A DNA stretch of 64,000 nucleotides from Escherichia whittamii (GCF_014836715.1 NZ_JACSQI010000005.1:124001-188000); one strand, 5' to 3'. Counted from the stretch's first letter, positions 35,029 to 47,955 are shown. Notes: a model not told the origin generated them from the letters alone. Made by a program: numbers and translations.

Positions 35029-36219
35029 TTAATGGAGTTCTTTTGCCGAGACTAGCCTCACGCCACTTCTTCCTTTCATTTGTAGAGCATAAATTCCGCC
35101 AGCCACTACCACTAACAGCGCACCCAGCAGATAGATCGTCCGGTAGCCAGTATGCGCAACCATCATCCCCATCACAAACGCCCCCAGCGCCAGTCCGGCA
35201 TCCATCGCATTGAAGAATAACGAGTTTGCGACACCAATTTTATGTGGTTCTACCGAACTGATGATTTGTGTCTGGAATACTGGCGTGACAGATCCATAAC
35301 CAATACCAATCAGCGCCCCAGAGACAATCATCATCACGCTCCCCTGGCTAAAGCCCAGCGCAACCAGACCAATGGTAAACGCCAGCAGACAAGGGAAAAC
35401 CACATATTTTGGCCCTTTTTTATCGCAAATGTTGCCAGTAAAGGTTCGACAAATCATCAGGAATACGGCGTAGCAAAGCAGGAAGTTACTGGCAGCCGAC
35501 ATCAGGTTAAGTTCGCGAGCGTAGAGCGCCAGAAAAGCAGAAACCCCTGCGTAAGAAAAAGTCATAAAAAAGGTAATCAGCGCAAATGGTATCGCGGCAC
35601 GGTCAAACATCGCTGCGAAGCCCATTTTTGCTTTCACCCCATCAGCATGGCGCAGTATCGATGGCACGGTCATCATCAACGATAATACGATGCCTAACGC
35701 GGCCACCGCCGCGCATAACCAGAATGCGGGGGCAAAGGCCTCCCGGCGCGCCATATTCAGACCAATCCACGGCCCAACCACCATCGCCAGCCCCATTGCC
35801 AGAGAGAAAAAACTGATGCCCTCCCCACGTCGGGAGGCCGGGATCAACCGCGCAGAAATCGTTCCTTTTACTGTCGTGATAACCCCGAAGGTAATCCCAT
35901 GAAGCACCCGAATAAAAAGCAGTGATTCAATCGACTGACAAAAAGGATACATCGCAGTGACCAACAAAAAGGCCAGAGAAGAGAGCACCAGAATCGCTTT
36001 GTTAGAATATTTCGCTACCCATTGGCCTGCAAAAGGACGAATGACAATGGCGGCAATTAAAAATAAAGTCACCAACAAACCGGCTTTATCAGGCGAGGCA
36101 TGTAAATGGTCAGAGATGTAAATTGGCAACAACGTTAATAAAACATAAAAAACGAAGAATATAATAAAACTGATGATAGTTATTGCCCAAAAATCCTTCG
36201 TCCATAACTTCTCTTTCAT
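35029..36219 (-). CDS. MFS transporter, substrate unknown
   Basis: 396-residue major facilitator protein with about 12 hydrophobic segments. The conserved loop 2-3 element reads RPFAGQWVAKYSNKAIL, and loop 8-9 has RTFTGNICDKKGPKYV, a typical MFS signature. The middle loop is near residues 185-205. It is transcribed divergently from a LysR-type regulator 150 bp away, a layout typical of an inducible exporter or uptake gene. I do not recognise a K-12 counterpart at this position. Substrate cannot be told from sequence. SD AGGG lies just before ATG 36219. Confidence 0.88.
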   Translation of the reverse strand: MKEKLWTKDFWAITIISFIIFFVFYVLLTLLPIYISDHLHASPDKAGLLVTLFLIAAIVIRPFAGQWVAKYSNKAILVLSSLAFLLVTAMYPFCQSIESLLFIRVLHGITFGVITTVKGTISARLIPASRRGEGISFFSLAMGLAMVVGPWIGLNMARREAFAPAFWLCAAVAALGIVLSLMMTVPSILRHADGVKAKMGFAAMFDRAAIPFALITFFMTFSYAGVSAFLALYARELNLMSAASNFLLCYAVFLMICRTFTGNICDKKGPKYVVFPCLLAFTIGLVALGFSQGSVMMIVSGALIGIGYGSVTPVFQTQIISSVEPHKIGVANSLFFNAMDAGLALGAFVMGMMVAHTGYRTIYLLGALLVVVAGGIYALQMKGRSGVRLVSAKELH

Positions 36220-36370
36220 ACCCTACCGCCTGTCAGGATGACGCACGCAGACAACACTCCCGTTACTGCGGTTGCGTCAAATTGTGATGTACTTTGCAGA
36301 ACAGGAGTATAAATGGCGGCATTCTATTAAAGAAATTAATCGTTTTAATATTATTAATTAGTAAACTCTA
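36220..36370. promoter_or_regulatory. Divergent promoter region, MFS gene / LysR gene
   Basis: 151 bp between two divergent starts. The right half is AT-rich. A LysR autoregulatory site (T-N11-A) is expected here. I do not single out one because many AT-rich matches fit. Confidence 0.5.
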
Positions 36371-37249
36371 ATGACACTAACTCAAATACATTCTTTACTC
36401 GCCGTGCTGGATTACGGTGGTTTTACTGAAGCCAGCAAGCGATTGTTCATGACGCAGTCGGCGGTAAGCCAGGCGATTGCAGCCCTGGAACAAGAACTTG
36501 GCGTGAATATTCTGTTACGCGATCGCCGGAAAGCTTTACAACTGACCGCAGCAGGTCACCGAATTGTGCATCACCTGCGCGCCATTAATAGGGAAGTTAA
36601 CGCGGTGAAAGAGATAGCCGAACAGGAAAAACAGAACCCACAAAGAACGCTGAGGCTCGGCTGTTTCCCCAGTGTATGCGCCTGCATTTTACCAGTGGTG
36701 ATTCGCTACTTTGAAATTCATCATCCGAATGTAAAAATTATTCCTTTTGAGGAAAATACCACGGAAATTATAGATTCGGTCCAGAATGAAACCATTGATG
36801 CTGGTTTTGTTCATTTCCCCGTAAGCGGAATGTACTCCGTGCCGATATATCAGGACAAATTTACTGTAGTATTGCCGCCCGACCATCCACTGGCAAACAA
36901 TAGCACCATTACGGTAGAAGAGCTGATGGGTGAGCCATTAATTATCAGTAAAGGGCGCTATGAATTAAGCATTATGGCGTTATTTAAAGAAAAAAATATT
37001 ATACCGCAGATAAAATATGAATTTAACCATCCGGATACAGCAATCAGTTTTATTCGTCAGGGATTAGGCATTGCTTTATTACCGGAATTAACACTTAAAA
37101 CCACTGCCGGTGAATTGTGTTCCGTTCCTCTGGAGCCGACCTTCTATCGACAGATTTCATTACTGGCGAAAGAAACTCCAGTAGAAGGCAGCCCGCTGTT
37201 TTTACTGCAGATGTGCATGGAGAGTTTAGTGGTGAGTGGTGAAATTTGA
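36371..37249 (+). CDS. LysR-family transcriptional regulator
   Basis: 292-residue LysR-type regulator. The N-terminal winged HTH (residues 1-60) contains GGFTEASKRLFMTQSAVSQAIAAL-type sequence, followed by a linker helix and a periplasmic-binding-like effector domain from about residue 90 (TLRLGCFPSV). It is probably the regulator of the divergent MFS gene. In K-12 I recall only a LysR C-terminal fragment (yfaH) between inaA and glpQ, so this is likely the intact ancestral form. That link is from memory. Effector unknown. No clear SD before ATG 36371. Confidence 0.88.
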   Translation: MTLTQIHSLLAVLDYGGFTEASKRLFMTQSAVSQAIAALEQELGVNILLRDRRKALQLTAAGHRIVHHLRAINREVNAVKEIAEQEKQNPQRTLRLGCFPSVCACILPVVIRYFEIHHPNVKIIPFEENTTEIIDSVQNETIDAGFVHFPVSGMYSVPIYQDKFTVVLPPDHPLANNSTITVEELMGEPLIISKGRYELSIMALFKEKNIIPQIKYEFNHPDTAISFIRQGLGIALLPELTLKTTAGELCSVPLEPTFYRQISLLAKETPVEGSPLFLLQMCMESLVVSGEI

Positions 37250-37255
37250 AGTAAG

Positions 37256-37284
37256 ACAGGATGGCGTTTAAAACGCCATCCTGT
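37256..37284. terminator. Perfect 14-bp inverted repeat between LysR gene and glpQ
   Basis: ACAGGATGGCGTTT and its exact complement AAACGCCATCCTGT flank one A, between the convergent ends of the LysR gene and glpQ. It probably acts as a bidirectional transcript end, although neither side has a long T tract. Confidence 0.7.
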
Positions 37285-37291
37285 AATAACG

Positions 37292-38368
37292 TTACTCTTT
37301 GTTGAGGAATTTTACCGCCTTGTCAGGGAAGTCGGTAAATAACCCATTAACACCGGCTTTATTGTACAGAATGTCATACAACTGATTCACATCGGTGGCA
37401 TATTCCGGTAGCTTGTCGGCCCGCACGGTATAAGGATGCACCACCAGCTTATTCTGCTGTGCATCTTTTACCATTCCGGAAAGCTTGATATTACCCAGCT
37501 GCGATTTTTCATCAATCACCATATGGTAATCCGGGCCAATACCATCAGCATATTCCGCTACCTGTTTCATGGCGCCCGGCTTGAACATCCAGTCATAGCT
37601 ATAATTGACCCAGCTTCCGTCCGGTTGTTTCTGCTGAGTTTCGTTCCAGTCGGTATAGGCAATCAGCTGTACCAGGTTGAGGTCCATACCCATTTTGGGC
37701 TCCAGCTCATTCTTAATACGCTTCAGTTCATCAGCATCAAAGCATTGCAAATAAACCTTATCATCCTTACCGGTGTAGCCATATTTCTTCAGCACTTCCA
37801 GCGTTTTTGCCGCAATATCTTTCCCTTCCTGATGGTGGAACCACGGTGCTTTAATCTCTGGATAGATACCGATATTTTTCCCGGTCGAATGATTTAGCCC
37901 CTGAACAAATTCAATCTCCTCTTCGAAAGTGTGCACACGGAAGTCAGATTTACCCATCGGGAAACGTCCGGGGAAAGTCTGCACTTTTTTACCGTTTTCA
38001 ATATCGAAGCCTTCAGTGAATTTTAAAGACTTAATTTCATCCAGCGTAAAATCTATCGCGTAATAACGGCCATCCTTACGCGCTCGATCCGGGAAACGAT
38101 CGGCGACATCAGTTACCCGGTCAAGATAGTGGTCATGCAGAACGACCAGATGGTCGTCCTTCGTCATCACCAAATCCTGTTCAAGATAATCTGCCCCCTG
38201 CGCATACGCCATCGCCTTTGCAGGCAGCGTATGCTCCGGCAAATAACCGCTGGCGCCGCGATGGGCAATCACTATTTTCTCGCTGTGATCCGCCGCCATT
38301 GCACTGCTTCCCATAAGCATTCCACTCATCATGATAGCCATGCTAAGGTTTTTCAGCGTCAATTTCAT
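37292..38368 (-). CDS. glpQ: GlpQ, periplasmic glycerophosphodiester phosphodiesterase
   Basis: 358-residue periplasmic enzyme releasing sn-glycerol 3-phosphate from glycerophosphodiesters, for import by GlpT. The signal peptide ends at AMA (about residue 25). The GDPD catalytic motif AHRGASGYLPEHT follows near residue 34, and acidic metal ligands are in EQDLVMTKDD. The frame extends 19 codons upstream into glpT, but ATG 38368 (MKLTLKNLSM) gives the known protein and sits 4 bp after the glpT stop. Operon glpTQ. Confidence 0.97.
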   Translation of the reverse strand: MKLTLKNLSMAIMMSGMLMGSSAMAADHSEKIVIAHRGASGYLPEHTLPAKAMAYAQGADYLEQDLVMTKDDHLVVLHDHYLDRVTDVADRFPDRARKDGRYYAIDFTLDEIKSLKFTEGFDIENGKKVQTFPGRFPMGKSDFRVHTFEEEIEFVQGLNHSTGKNIGIYPEIKAPWFHHQEGKDIAAKTLEVLKKYGYTGKDDKVYLQCFDADELKRIKNELEPKMGMDLNLVQLIAYTDWNETQQKQPDGSWVNYSYDWMFKPGAMKQVAEYADGIGPDYHMVIDEKSQLGNIKLSGMVKDAQQNKLVVHPYTVRADKLPEYATDVNQLYDILYNKAGVNGLFTDFPDKAVKFLNKE

Positions 38369-38372
38369 GCCA

Positions 38373-39731
38373 TTAGCCTCCGTTGCGTTTTTGCTGTAAT
38401 TCCTGATGGCGACGTTTTTCGCCAATCATCACGACAATTAACAAGATAACCGCCAGGATGCTGCCGCCAATCATCACCATAAAGCCGCCATCCCAGCCGA
38501 AGTAGTCAACGGTGTAGCCGACAATCGCGCTTGCCGCTACGGAGCCACCAAGATAACCAAACAGCCCGGTAAAGCCCGCCGCCGTACCTGCTGCTTTCTT
38601 CGGCGCCAGTTCCAGCGCGTGCAGACCAATCAGCATGACTGGGCCGTAGATCAGGAAGCCAATAACAATCATACAAATCATATCGACAGTGGGGTTGCCT
38701 GCCGGGTTCATCCAGTAAACGATGGTGGCGATAGTCACCAGAGTCATAAAGAAGACGCCAGTTGCCCCACGGTTACCACGGAAAACTTTATCCGACATCC
38801 AGCCGCACAGCAGAGTGCCCGGAATGCCCGCATACTCATAGAAGAAGTAGGCCCAGGAGGATTTATCCAGCGCGAAGTGTTTCACCTCTTTCAGGTAAGT
38901 CGGTGACCAGTCGAGGATACCGTAGCGCAGCAGATAGACGAACACGTTGGCGATGGCGATGTACCACAGCAGTTTATTCGGCAGCACGTACTGCATGAAA
39001 ATCTGCTTCGCGGTCAGCTCCTGTTCCGCTTTTTCGTTATAGTCGTCCGGGTAATCATTTTTGTACTCTTCGATCGGCGGCAGGCCACAAGATTGCGGGG
39101 TATCGCGCATCATCGCAAATGCGAACAACGCCACCAGAATGGCACAGAAAGCCGGCATATAAAGCGCCGCGTGCCAGTCATTGAACCAGGCCATACCCAG
39201 CAGGAACAGCAGCGGCGGAATACCACCACCGACGTTATGCGCACAGTTCCACACCGACACAATGCCGCCACGTTCTTTCTGCGACCACCAGTGCACCATA
39301 GTACGACCGCACGGCGGCCACCCCATCCCCTGGAACCAACCGCAAAGGAATAGCAGCACAAACATTACCGCAATGCTCGATGTCGCCCACGGGACAAAGC
39401 CCATAAAAAGCATGACTGCCGCCGCCAGGATCAAACCTGCTGGCAGGAAAACGCGCGGATTCGAGCGGTCAGACACCGAACCCATGATGAATTTCGAAAA
39501 TCCGTAAGCAATTGAGATCCCAGAAAGGGCAAAACCTAAATCACCGCGAGAGAACCCCTGCTCCACCAGATAGGGCATTGCGAGTGCAAAGTTCTTACGA
39601 ACCAGATAGTAAGCAGCATAGCCAAAGAATATCCCCAGGAAAATTTGCCAGCGCAACCGACGATAAGTCGGATCGATCTCCGCGGCAGGTAAGCGCGCCT
39701 TGTGTGGCGCTGGTTTAAAAATACTCAACAT
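38373..39731 (-). CDS. glpT: GlpT, sn-glycerol-3-phosphate:phosphate antiporter
   Basis: 452-residue MFS antiporter exchanging external glycerol 3-phosphate for internal phosphate. It is also the uptake route for fosfomycin. Twelve transmembrane segments are apparent. The family signature is seen in [22 protein letters not shown] (Arg45 region) and [19 protein letters not shown]. No truncation is seen. Divergent from glpABC with shared GlpR/CRP control, and cotranscribed with glpQ. Confidence 0.97.
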   Translation of the reverse strand: MLSIFKPAPHKARLPAAEIDPTYRRLRWQIFLGIFFGYAAYYLVRKNFALAMPYLVEQGFSRGDLGFALSGISIAYGFSKFIMGSVSDRSNPRVFLPAGLILAAAVMLFMGFVPWATSSIAVMFVLLFLCGWFQGMGWPPCGRTMVHWWSQKERGGIVSVWNCAHNVGGGIPPLLFLLGMAWFNDWHAALYMPAFCAILVALFAFAMMRDTPQSCGLPPIEEYKNDYPDDYNEKAEQELTAKQIFMQYVLPNKLLWYIAIANVFVYLLRYGILDWSPTYLKEVKHFALDKSSWAYFFYEYAGIPGTLLCGWMSDKVFRGNRGATGVFFMTLVTIATIVYWMNPAGNPTVDMICMIVIGFLIYGPVMLIGLHALELAPKKAAGTAAGFTGLFGYLGGSVAASAIVGYTVDYFGWDGGFMVMIGGSILAVILLIVVMIGEKRRHQELQQKRNGG

Positions 39732-40002
39732 TTATAGCCTCCGTGGCCGTGGTCTTATTTATGATTAACAGCCTGATTCAATGGAAGAACCTGCCGTTTC
39801 TTGAGTCGCCGCGATGTTAATTAATCATTCATTTCATGAATGTGAATTACCGCACACATTATTAAATAAGATTTACAAAATGTTCAAAATGACGCATGAA
39901 ATCACGCTTCACTTTCGAATTATGAGCGATTATGCGCGAAATCAAACAATACATGTTTTTTCTGTGGCTAAATGAGACAAAACGAACTTTTAAGGGATAA
40001 CA
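39732..40002. promoter_or_regulatory. glpTQ/glpABC divergent control region
   Basis: 271 bp. A good CRP site TGTGA-N6-GCACA is at 39841-39856. GlpR-operator-like half sites lie at 39879-39898 (AATGTTCAAAATGACGCATG) and 39921-39940 (TATGAGCGATTATGCGCGAA). Multiple GlpR and CRP sites in this spacer are established for E. coli. The GlpR assignments here are by eye. Confidence 0.72.
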
Positions 40003-44067
<4,065 letters not shown>

Positions 44068-44079
44068 ACGTCCTTCTGA

Positions 44080-44113
44080 TGCCCGATGAGTTCATGGCTT
44101 ATCGGGCATTTTT
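44080..44113 (+). terminator. glpABC terminator
   Basis: Hairpin TGCCCGAT ... ATCGGGCA with a 16-18 nt loop, followed by five T, 12 bp after the glpC stop. Confidence 0.88.
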
Positions 44114-44260
44114 GCGTGCACGGTTCCGTACCCAATGTATGCGTTGCATTGCAGTAAAAATACTTCTGAAAACGTCTCGCAAAGGCTAAAACTGCCAGAT
44201 GTCATCGGCCTGCGATCCCCGTAATGTCCTGTCATCATAAAAATCAGGTGACGGACAACC

Positions 44261-45223
44261 ATGACTGAATCAACAACATCCTCCCCGCATGATGCGGTGT
44301 TTAAAACGTTTATGTTCTCGCCCGAAACCGCGCGGGATTTTCTGGAAATACATCTGCCGGAACCGCTGAGAAAACTTTGCAATCTGCAAACTTTAAGGCT
44401 GGAACCCACCAGTTTTATTGAAAAAAGTTTACGCGCTTACTACTCGGATGTTTTGTGGTCGGTAGAAACCAGCGACGGCGAAGGTTATATCTACTGCGTG
44501 ATTGAGCATCAAAGTTCTGCGGAAAAAAACATGGCCTTTCGACTGATGCGTTATGCCACTGCCGCCATGCAGCGCCATCTGGACAAAGGCTATGACAGAG
44601 TCCCGCTGGTAGTGCCAATGCTGTTTTATCACGGCGAAACCTCACCCTACCCATATTCACTGAACTGGCTGGATGAATTTGACGACCCGCAGCTTGCCCG
44701 GCAGCTCTACACCGAGGCATTTCCGTTGGTGGATATCACCATCGTCCCTGACGATGAGATTATGCAGCATCGCCGTATCGCCCTGCTGGAGCTTATTCAG
44801 AAACATATTCGCTAACGCGATTTAATCGGTCTGGTCGACAGGATCACCACGCTTTTGGTTAGGGGCTTCACTAATGACAGCCAATTACAAACACTGTTTA
44901 ATTATCTCCTGCAATGCGGCGATACCTCCCGTTTCAGCCATTTTATCGAGGAGATTGCCGAACGTTCACCACTACAAAAGGAGAGATTAATGACGATTGC
45001 TGAACGGCTACGGCAGGAAGGACATCAAATTGGTTGGCAGGAAGGTAAACTGGAAGGTTTGCAGCAAGGTAAGTTAGAAGGTTTGCAGAAAGGTAAAGTA
45101 GAAGGCATGCATGAACAAGCCATTAAAATCGCTTTGCGAATGCTGGAACAGGGCATCGCTCGTGACCTGGTGCTCGCAACCACCCAGCTAAACGAAGCCG
45201 ATCTAACAGAGAAAAATCACTAA
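44261..45223 (+). pseudogene. rpnE: rpnE (yfaD), Rpn nuclease gene interrupted by an in-frame TAA
   Basis: Recombination-promoting nuclease family (PD-(D/E)xK, formerly Transposase_31). The first part, 44261-44815, encodes 184 residues with the nuclease core: Asp63 in [10 protein letters not shown] and Glu82/Gln84 in VIEHQSS. An in-frame TAA at 44813-44815 stops it after QKHIR, where K-12 continues with Asp as I remember it. The same frame reads on without frameshift to 45223 (RDLIGLVDRITTLLVRGF ...), so only a stop codon separates the halves. The 184-residue product keeps the catalytic residues but lacks the end of the nuclease domain and the whole dimerising C-terminus, so activity is doubtful. 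It lies between glpC and the rhm scar. Confidence 0.85.
44990..45223 (+). CDS. RpnE(S)-like intragenic small protein with four-residue repeats
   Basis: 77-residue in-frame internal ORF at the 3' end of rpnE. ATG 44990 (MTIAERLRQEG) has an excellent SD, AAAGGAG at 44977-44983, with 6-bp spacing. Rpn genes in E. coli are reported to make such a C-terminal product, which binds and inhibits the full nuclease, and its helix carries four-residue repeats that vary in number between strains. Here GWQEG is followed by KLEG-LQQG-KLEG-LQKG-KVEG, five units, before MHEQAIKIALRMLEQG. The K-12 copy, as I remember it, has none of these five. Expression is independent of the upstream TAA, so this product should be made even though the nuclease is truncated. 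Confidence 0.72.
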   Translation: MTIAERLRQEGHQIGWQEGKLEGLQQGKLEGLQKGKVEGMHEQAIKIALRMLEQGIARDLVLATTQLNEADLTEKNH

Positions 45224-45233
45224 TCTCCGCACA

Positions 45234-45261
45234 GACCCACAGTCAATCCCTGTGGGCCTTT
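45234..45261 (+). terminator. Terminator-like hairpin after rpnE
   Basis: CCCACAG ... CTGTGGG stem with a 7-nt loop, 13 bp after the rpnE stop, followed by CCTTTG. The T tract is weak. Confidence 0.65.
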
Positions 45262-45265
45262 GATA

Positions 45266-45614
45266 TTAATAATTTCCTGTTATGCGTGGCCCATTTTTGC
45301 CTGATTTAAATCATTGCCAGTCGCTTATCGAGGGCATGACTGTAGAGCATCGTGTCAACGCCTACGGCGACAAAGTTCGCTCCCCACGCAAGGCATTGCT
45401 GCGCCATATCTGGGTCAACAGCCAGAAAACCTGCGGCTTTACCCGCAGCGCGGATCCGCCGGATGCTTAGTTCATTAAGCAACAGATAGGCCGTACTTTT
45501 CGGGATCCCCAATGTGTCGATGATCGTCGCAGCACTACAGGGGCCAATGCGGGCAATCAGATTGAGAATATCAATAGCCCGTGTCAGGGCGGGTACTTTG
45601 CTTGATTCCAACAT
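45266..45614 (-). pseudogene. rhmR::rhmA deletion scar (yfaX N-terminus fused to yfaU C-terminus)
   Basis: A 102-codon frame (45614-45306) joins two genes. Residues 1-49 ([20 protein letters not shown] ... LLLNEL) are the IclR-type helix-turn-helix of RhmR/YfaX. From [17 protein letters not shown] to the end it is the C-terminal part of RhmA/YfaU, the 2-keto-3-deoxy-L-rhamnonate aldolase. In K-12 these are the first and last genes of the minus-strand rhmR-D-T-A cluster, so an internal deletion removed rhmD, rhmT and most of both end genes. The join is near 45466-45470, in frame. The aldolase tail then has a one-base insertion near 45307-45311, giving an early stop. Skipping it restores [14 protein letters not shown] down to a TAA at 45266. 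Neither enzyme nor effector domain survives. Confidence 0.88.
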
Positions 45615-45830
45615 ACTGGACTCCAGTCTTAGATACTGGAATCAGTCTGGTCGCTCAGGGTGAGTAAAATTGTGAAGCGCATCAAATCCCGTTTCTCGTC
45701 CAGCGGACTGGAGAAATTACGTACAAAATTGTGAATCTGCGCACGGATTTTTTCTTACTGAGTACAACAGGTTGGACAAATTTGCGGGAGGGTAATGTGC
45801 CGGTGCAGTAAACCGGCACAGAATGACCGA
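45615..45830. other. Spacer between rhm scar and yfaY
   Basis: 216 bp including what was the rhmR promoter side and the 3' flank of yfaY. No gene, repeat or clear terminator was seen. Confidence 0.5.
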
Positions 45831-47033
45831 TCAAACAGATAAGGTCATGGACTCAACAACCTCAATCCAGCCATGGTCGCTGGCGATATCCTGGCCGTTC
45901 AGCCAGCGGCGCAGCATGTTAAGTGCCATCATTGCGCACACTTCCTGACGAATAGCCAGGCTGTAACGCGTGGTGCTGAAATGTACGCGCAGGGCGAAAG
46001 TGCCGTCCGGCGTGGCGAGCGCAAAGTTGAGATACTCGTTCTCGAAACCAGAAACAGCCAGTGCCAGCCCGGCAAAATGGTTGGCCCGCCGTTCTGTAAT
46101 CCAGTGTGCAGTTTGCGCCAGGGTTTCTTCCTGTGAAGGAACCACTTCACACGCCAGCAATGGAGCACCTGCGCGAGATAGTTGCAAAGCCAATAAACCG
46201 CCGGTGAATTGCTCGCTCAACGTCAAACTGAACTGGCGATTTTGCAATTCGCGACTGATCTGCGCTGGCAATCCTTCGGTGCCTTCGAAAATCACGCTCT
46301 GTCCGGCAACACGTTTAACGTCCAGCCACAGTTTTTCCATCGCCTGTTGCTCGCTTGCCGGTCCGGTCAGCTTAAGTTCAATTATCGGCATCGAGGAGCG
46401 ATAGCCCATCGTTACGCCCGGCGGTAATTGCAGAGAGTCCAGGCTTTGCGCCAGATCGCTTTCCGAACGACCAAAGGTAGTCAAACGCAGGCAAACCGGC
46501 GGTTGCGACAATGCAAATCGCTCGCGCAGGCGCGGCAGGATTTCATGCTCGACCATCACTTTAAATTCCGACGGCACGCCAGGGGTAAAGAACATCAGGC
46601 AACGGTTAAGCTGCACGGCAAAACCACAGGCGGTGCCTACGGGGTTATTGATGAACTCGGCACTCGCTGGCAGTTCTGCCTGTTTACGGTTGCTCGGCGC
46701 CATCGCGCGACCACGTTCGCGGAAATAACGTTCCATCTCTTTAAGCCAGGCTTCATGCAGCACCAGACTTTCACCTTTTGCTGTCGCAGCAGCGAGCGCG
46801 CTTAAATCATCGCTGGTTGGCCCCAGCCCGCCGTTGACGATCAGCACATCGGCATGCTGACTGCGCTCACGAAGAATGGTGACTAAATCTTCAAGGTTAT
46901 CGCCTACGGTATTACGGCGAGATAGCGGCAAGCCCTGATGAAAGAAAAAGTCGGACAGCCAGGCTGCATTCGTGTCAACGATTTGCCCGTGTAACACCTC
47001 ATCCCCGGTGGATAGTATTTCCACTTTTAACAT
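45831..47033 (-). CDS. yfaY: YfaY, CinA-like protein
   Basis: 400-residue CinA-family protein. The N-terminal MoaB/Mog-like domain (residues 1-170) has VNGGLGPTSDDLSALAAA and FFTPGVPSEFKVMVE. The C-terminal domain resembles the NMN deamidase PncC. In E. coli the active deamidase is a separate gene (pncC/ygaD), and YfaY is reported to lack that activity, so its function remains open. Monocistronic by position, between the rhm scar and yfaZ. Confidence 0.93.
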   Translation of the reverse strand: MLKVEILSTGDEVLHGQIVDTNAAWLSDFFFHQGLPLSRRNTVGDNLEDLVTILRERSQHADVLIVNGGLGPTSDDLSALAAATAKGESLVLHEAWLKEMERYFRERGRAMAPSNRKQAELPASAEFINNPVGTACGFAVQLNRCLMFFTPGVPSEFKVMVEHEILPRLRERFALSQPPVCLRLTTFGRSESDLAQSLDSLQLPPGVTMGYRSSMPIIELKLTGPASEQQAMEKLWLDVKRVAGQSVIFEGTEGLPAQISRELQNRQFSLTLSEQFTGGLLALQLSRAGAPLLACEVVPSQEETLAQTAHWITERRANHFAGLALAVSGFENEYLNFALATPDGTFALRVHFSTTRYSLAIRQEVCAMMALNMLRRWLNGQDIASDHGWIEVVESMTLSV

Positions 47034-47132
47034 GGTTATCTCCTGCTTTTGTTATCGAATCACTATAACGCAAAGGGAGATAAGGCGTAGTAAGAAACTG
47101 AATGGCGCGACAGAACGCCGCGCCGGAAGGCA

Positions 47133-47675
47133 TCAGAAGCTGGCGTTAACCCCAACATAAGGGCCGTCAGCCACGGCATTATCGCGGTTGCCGTCTTTCC
47201 CCGACAGGTTCAGATAACGGTAACCTGCCTCAATGCTGACTGGACGCATAATGGTGTAACGCGCGCCAGCATTCGCTTCTTCATAACTTTGAATACCGCT
47301 GGAGAGCGAATCCGGAGAGTAATAATACTCACCAAACAGACGGAAGCTGTCGCCAATTTGCCACTGCAAACCACCACCGACTGCTGCCGCGTAACCTTCA
47401 TCGCCGTAATTCGGGTTGGTATAAACACCTTTCCCACCTACAGTTGCCATTAACGGCCCCAGAGGAAGATTCAGACCCAGCCCCACGCCCGCGACATCAC
47501 CGTCGTCGTCGTTATGTGTCCAGTTACCGCTTAACGCCAGTCCCGTAGACTCGGTCCCGAAACCGACGCCAATATTGGTGTATTCCTTACCTGCCTGGCC
47601 GCTGATACTCATCGCATTGACCGATGCAGAAACCAACAGCATTCCAGCCAGAACTGGTAGCGCAATTTTTTTCAT
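47133..47675 (-). CDS. yfaZ: YfaZ, putative outer-membrane porin
   Basis: 180-residue YfaZ-family protein with a signal peptide (MKKIALPVLAGMLLVSASVNA) and an alternating hydrophobic beta-barrel pattern ending in Phe (GPYVGVNASF), as outer-membrane proteins do. ATG 47675 is chosen because the signal peptide begins there, although an in-frame ATG lies ten codons upstream. Substrate unknown. About 100 bp from yfaY on the same strand. Confidence 0.93.
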   Translation of the reverse strand: MKKIALPVLAGMLLVSASVNAMSISGQAGKEYTNIGVGFGTESTGLALSGNWTHNDDDGDVAGVGLGLNLPLGPLMATVGGKGVYTNPNYGDEGYAAAVGGGLQWQIGDSFRLFGEYYYSPDSLSSGIQSYEEANAGARYTIMRPVSIEAGYRYLNLSGKDGNRDNAVADGPYVGVNASF

Positions 47676-47955
47676 TTTTACCTTTTCCCGCAACAAGATA
47701 ATCAATATTCCCCAAAGCTGCGGGATTGTACTGCCTGACGCAGAGGATTCAATGCGCGAAAAAAGTGATCTGCTAACTTATTGTAACTAAATACTTCTCA
47801 AATAATTTAATGCCGAAAAAATAAACATGGTTTAACGTTATAAACAAAAATAATAATCAGCGTAGTTATCATCGCAAAAGAGACTAATGTCACTTTCGCA
47901 TATTTATGAGTTGCCGTATTCTCTTGGTTTATTTTCGATTATAAGGAACATCCCT

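Noticed and set aside
45266..45614. Novel small regulator gene
   Set aside because: Both halves are recognisable pieces of rhmR and rhmA, so it is a deletion remnant.
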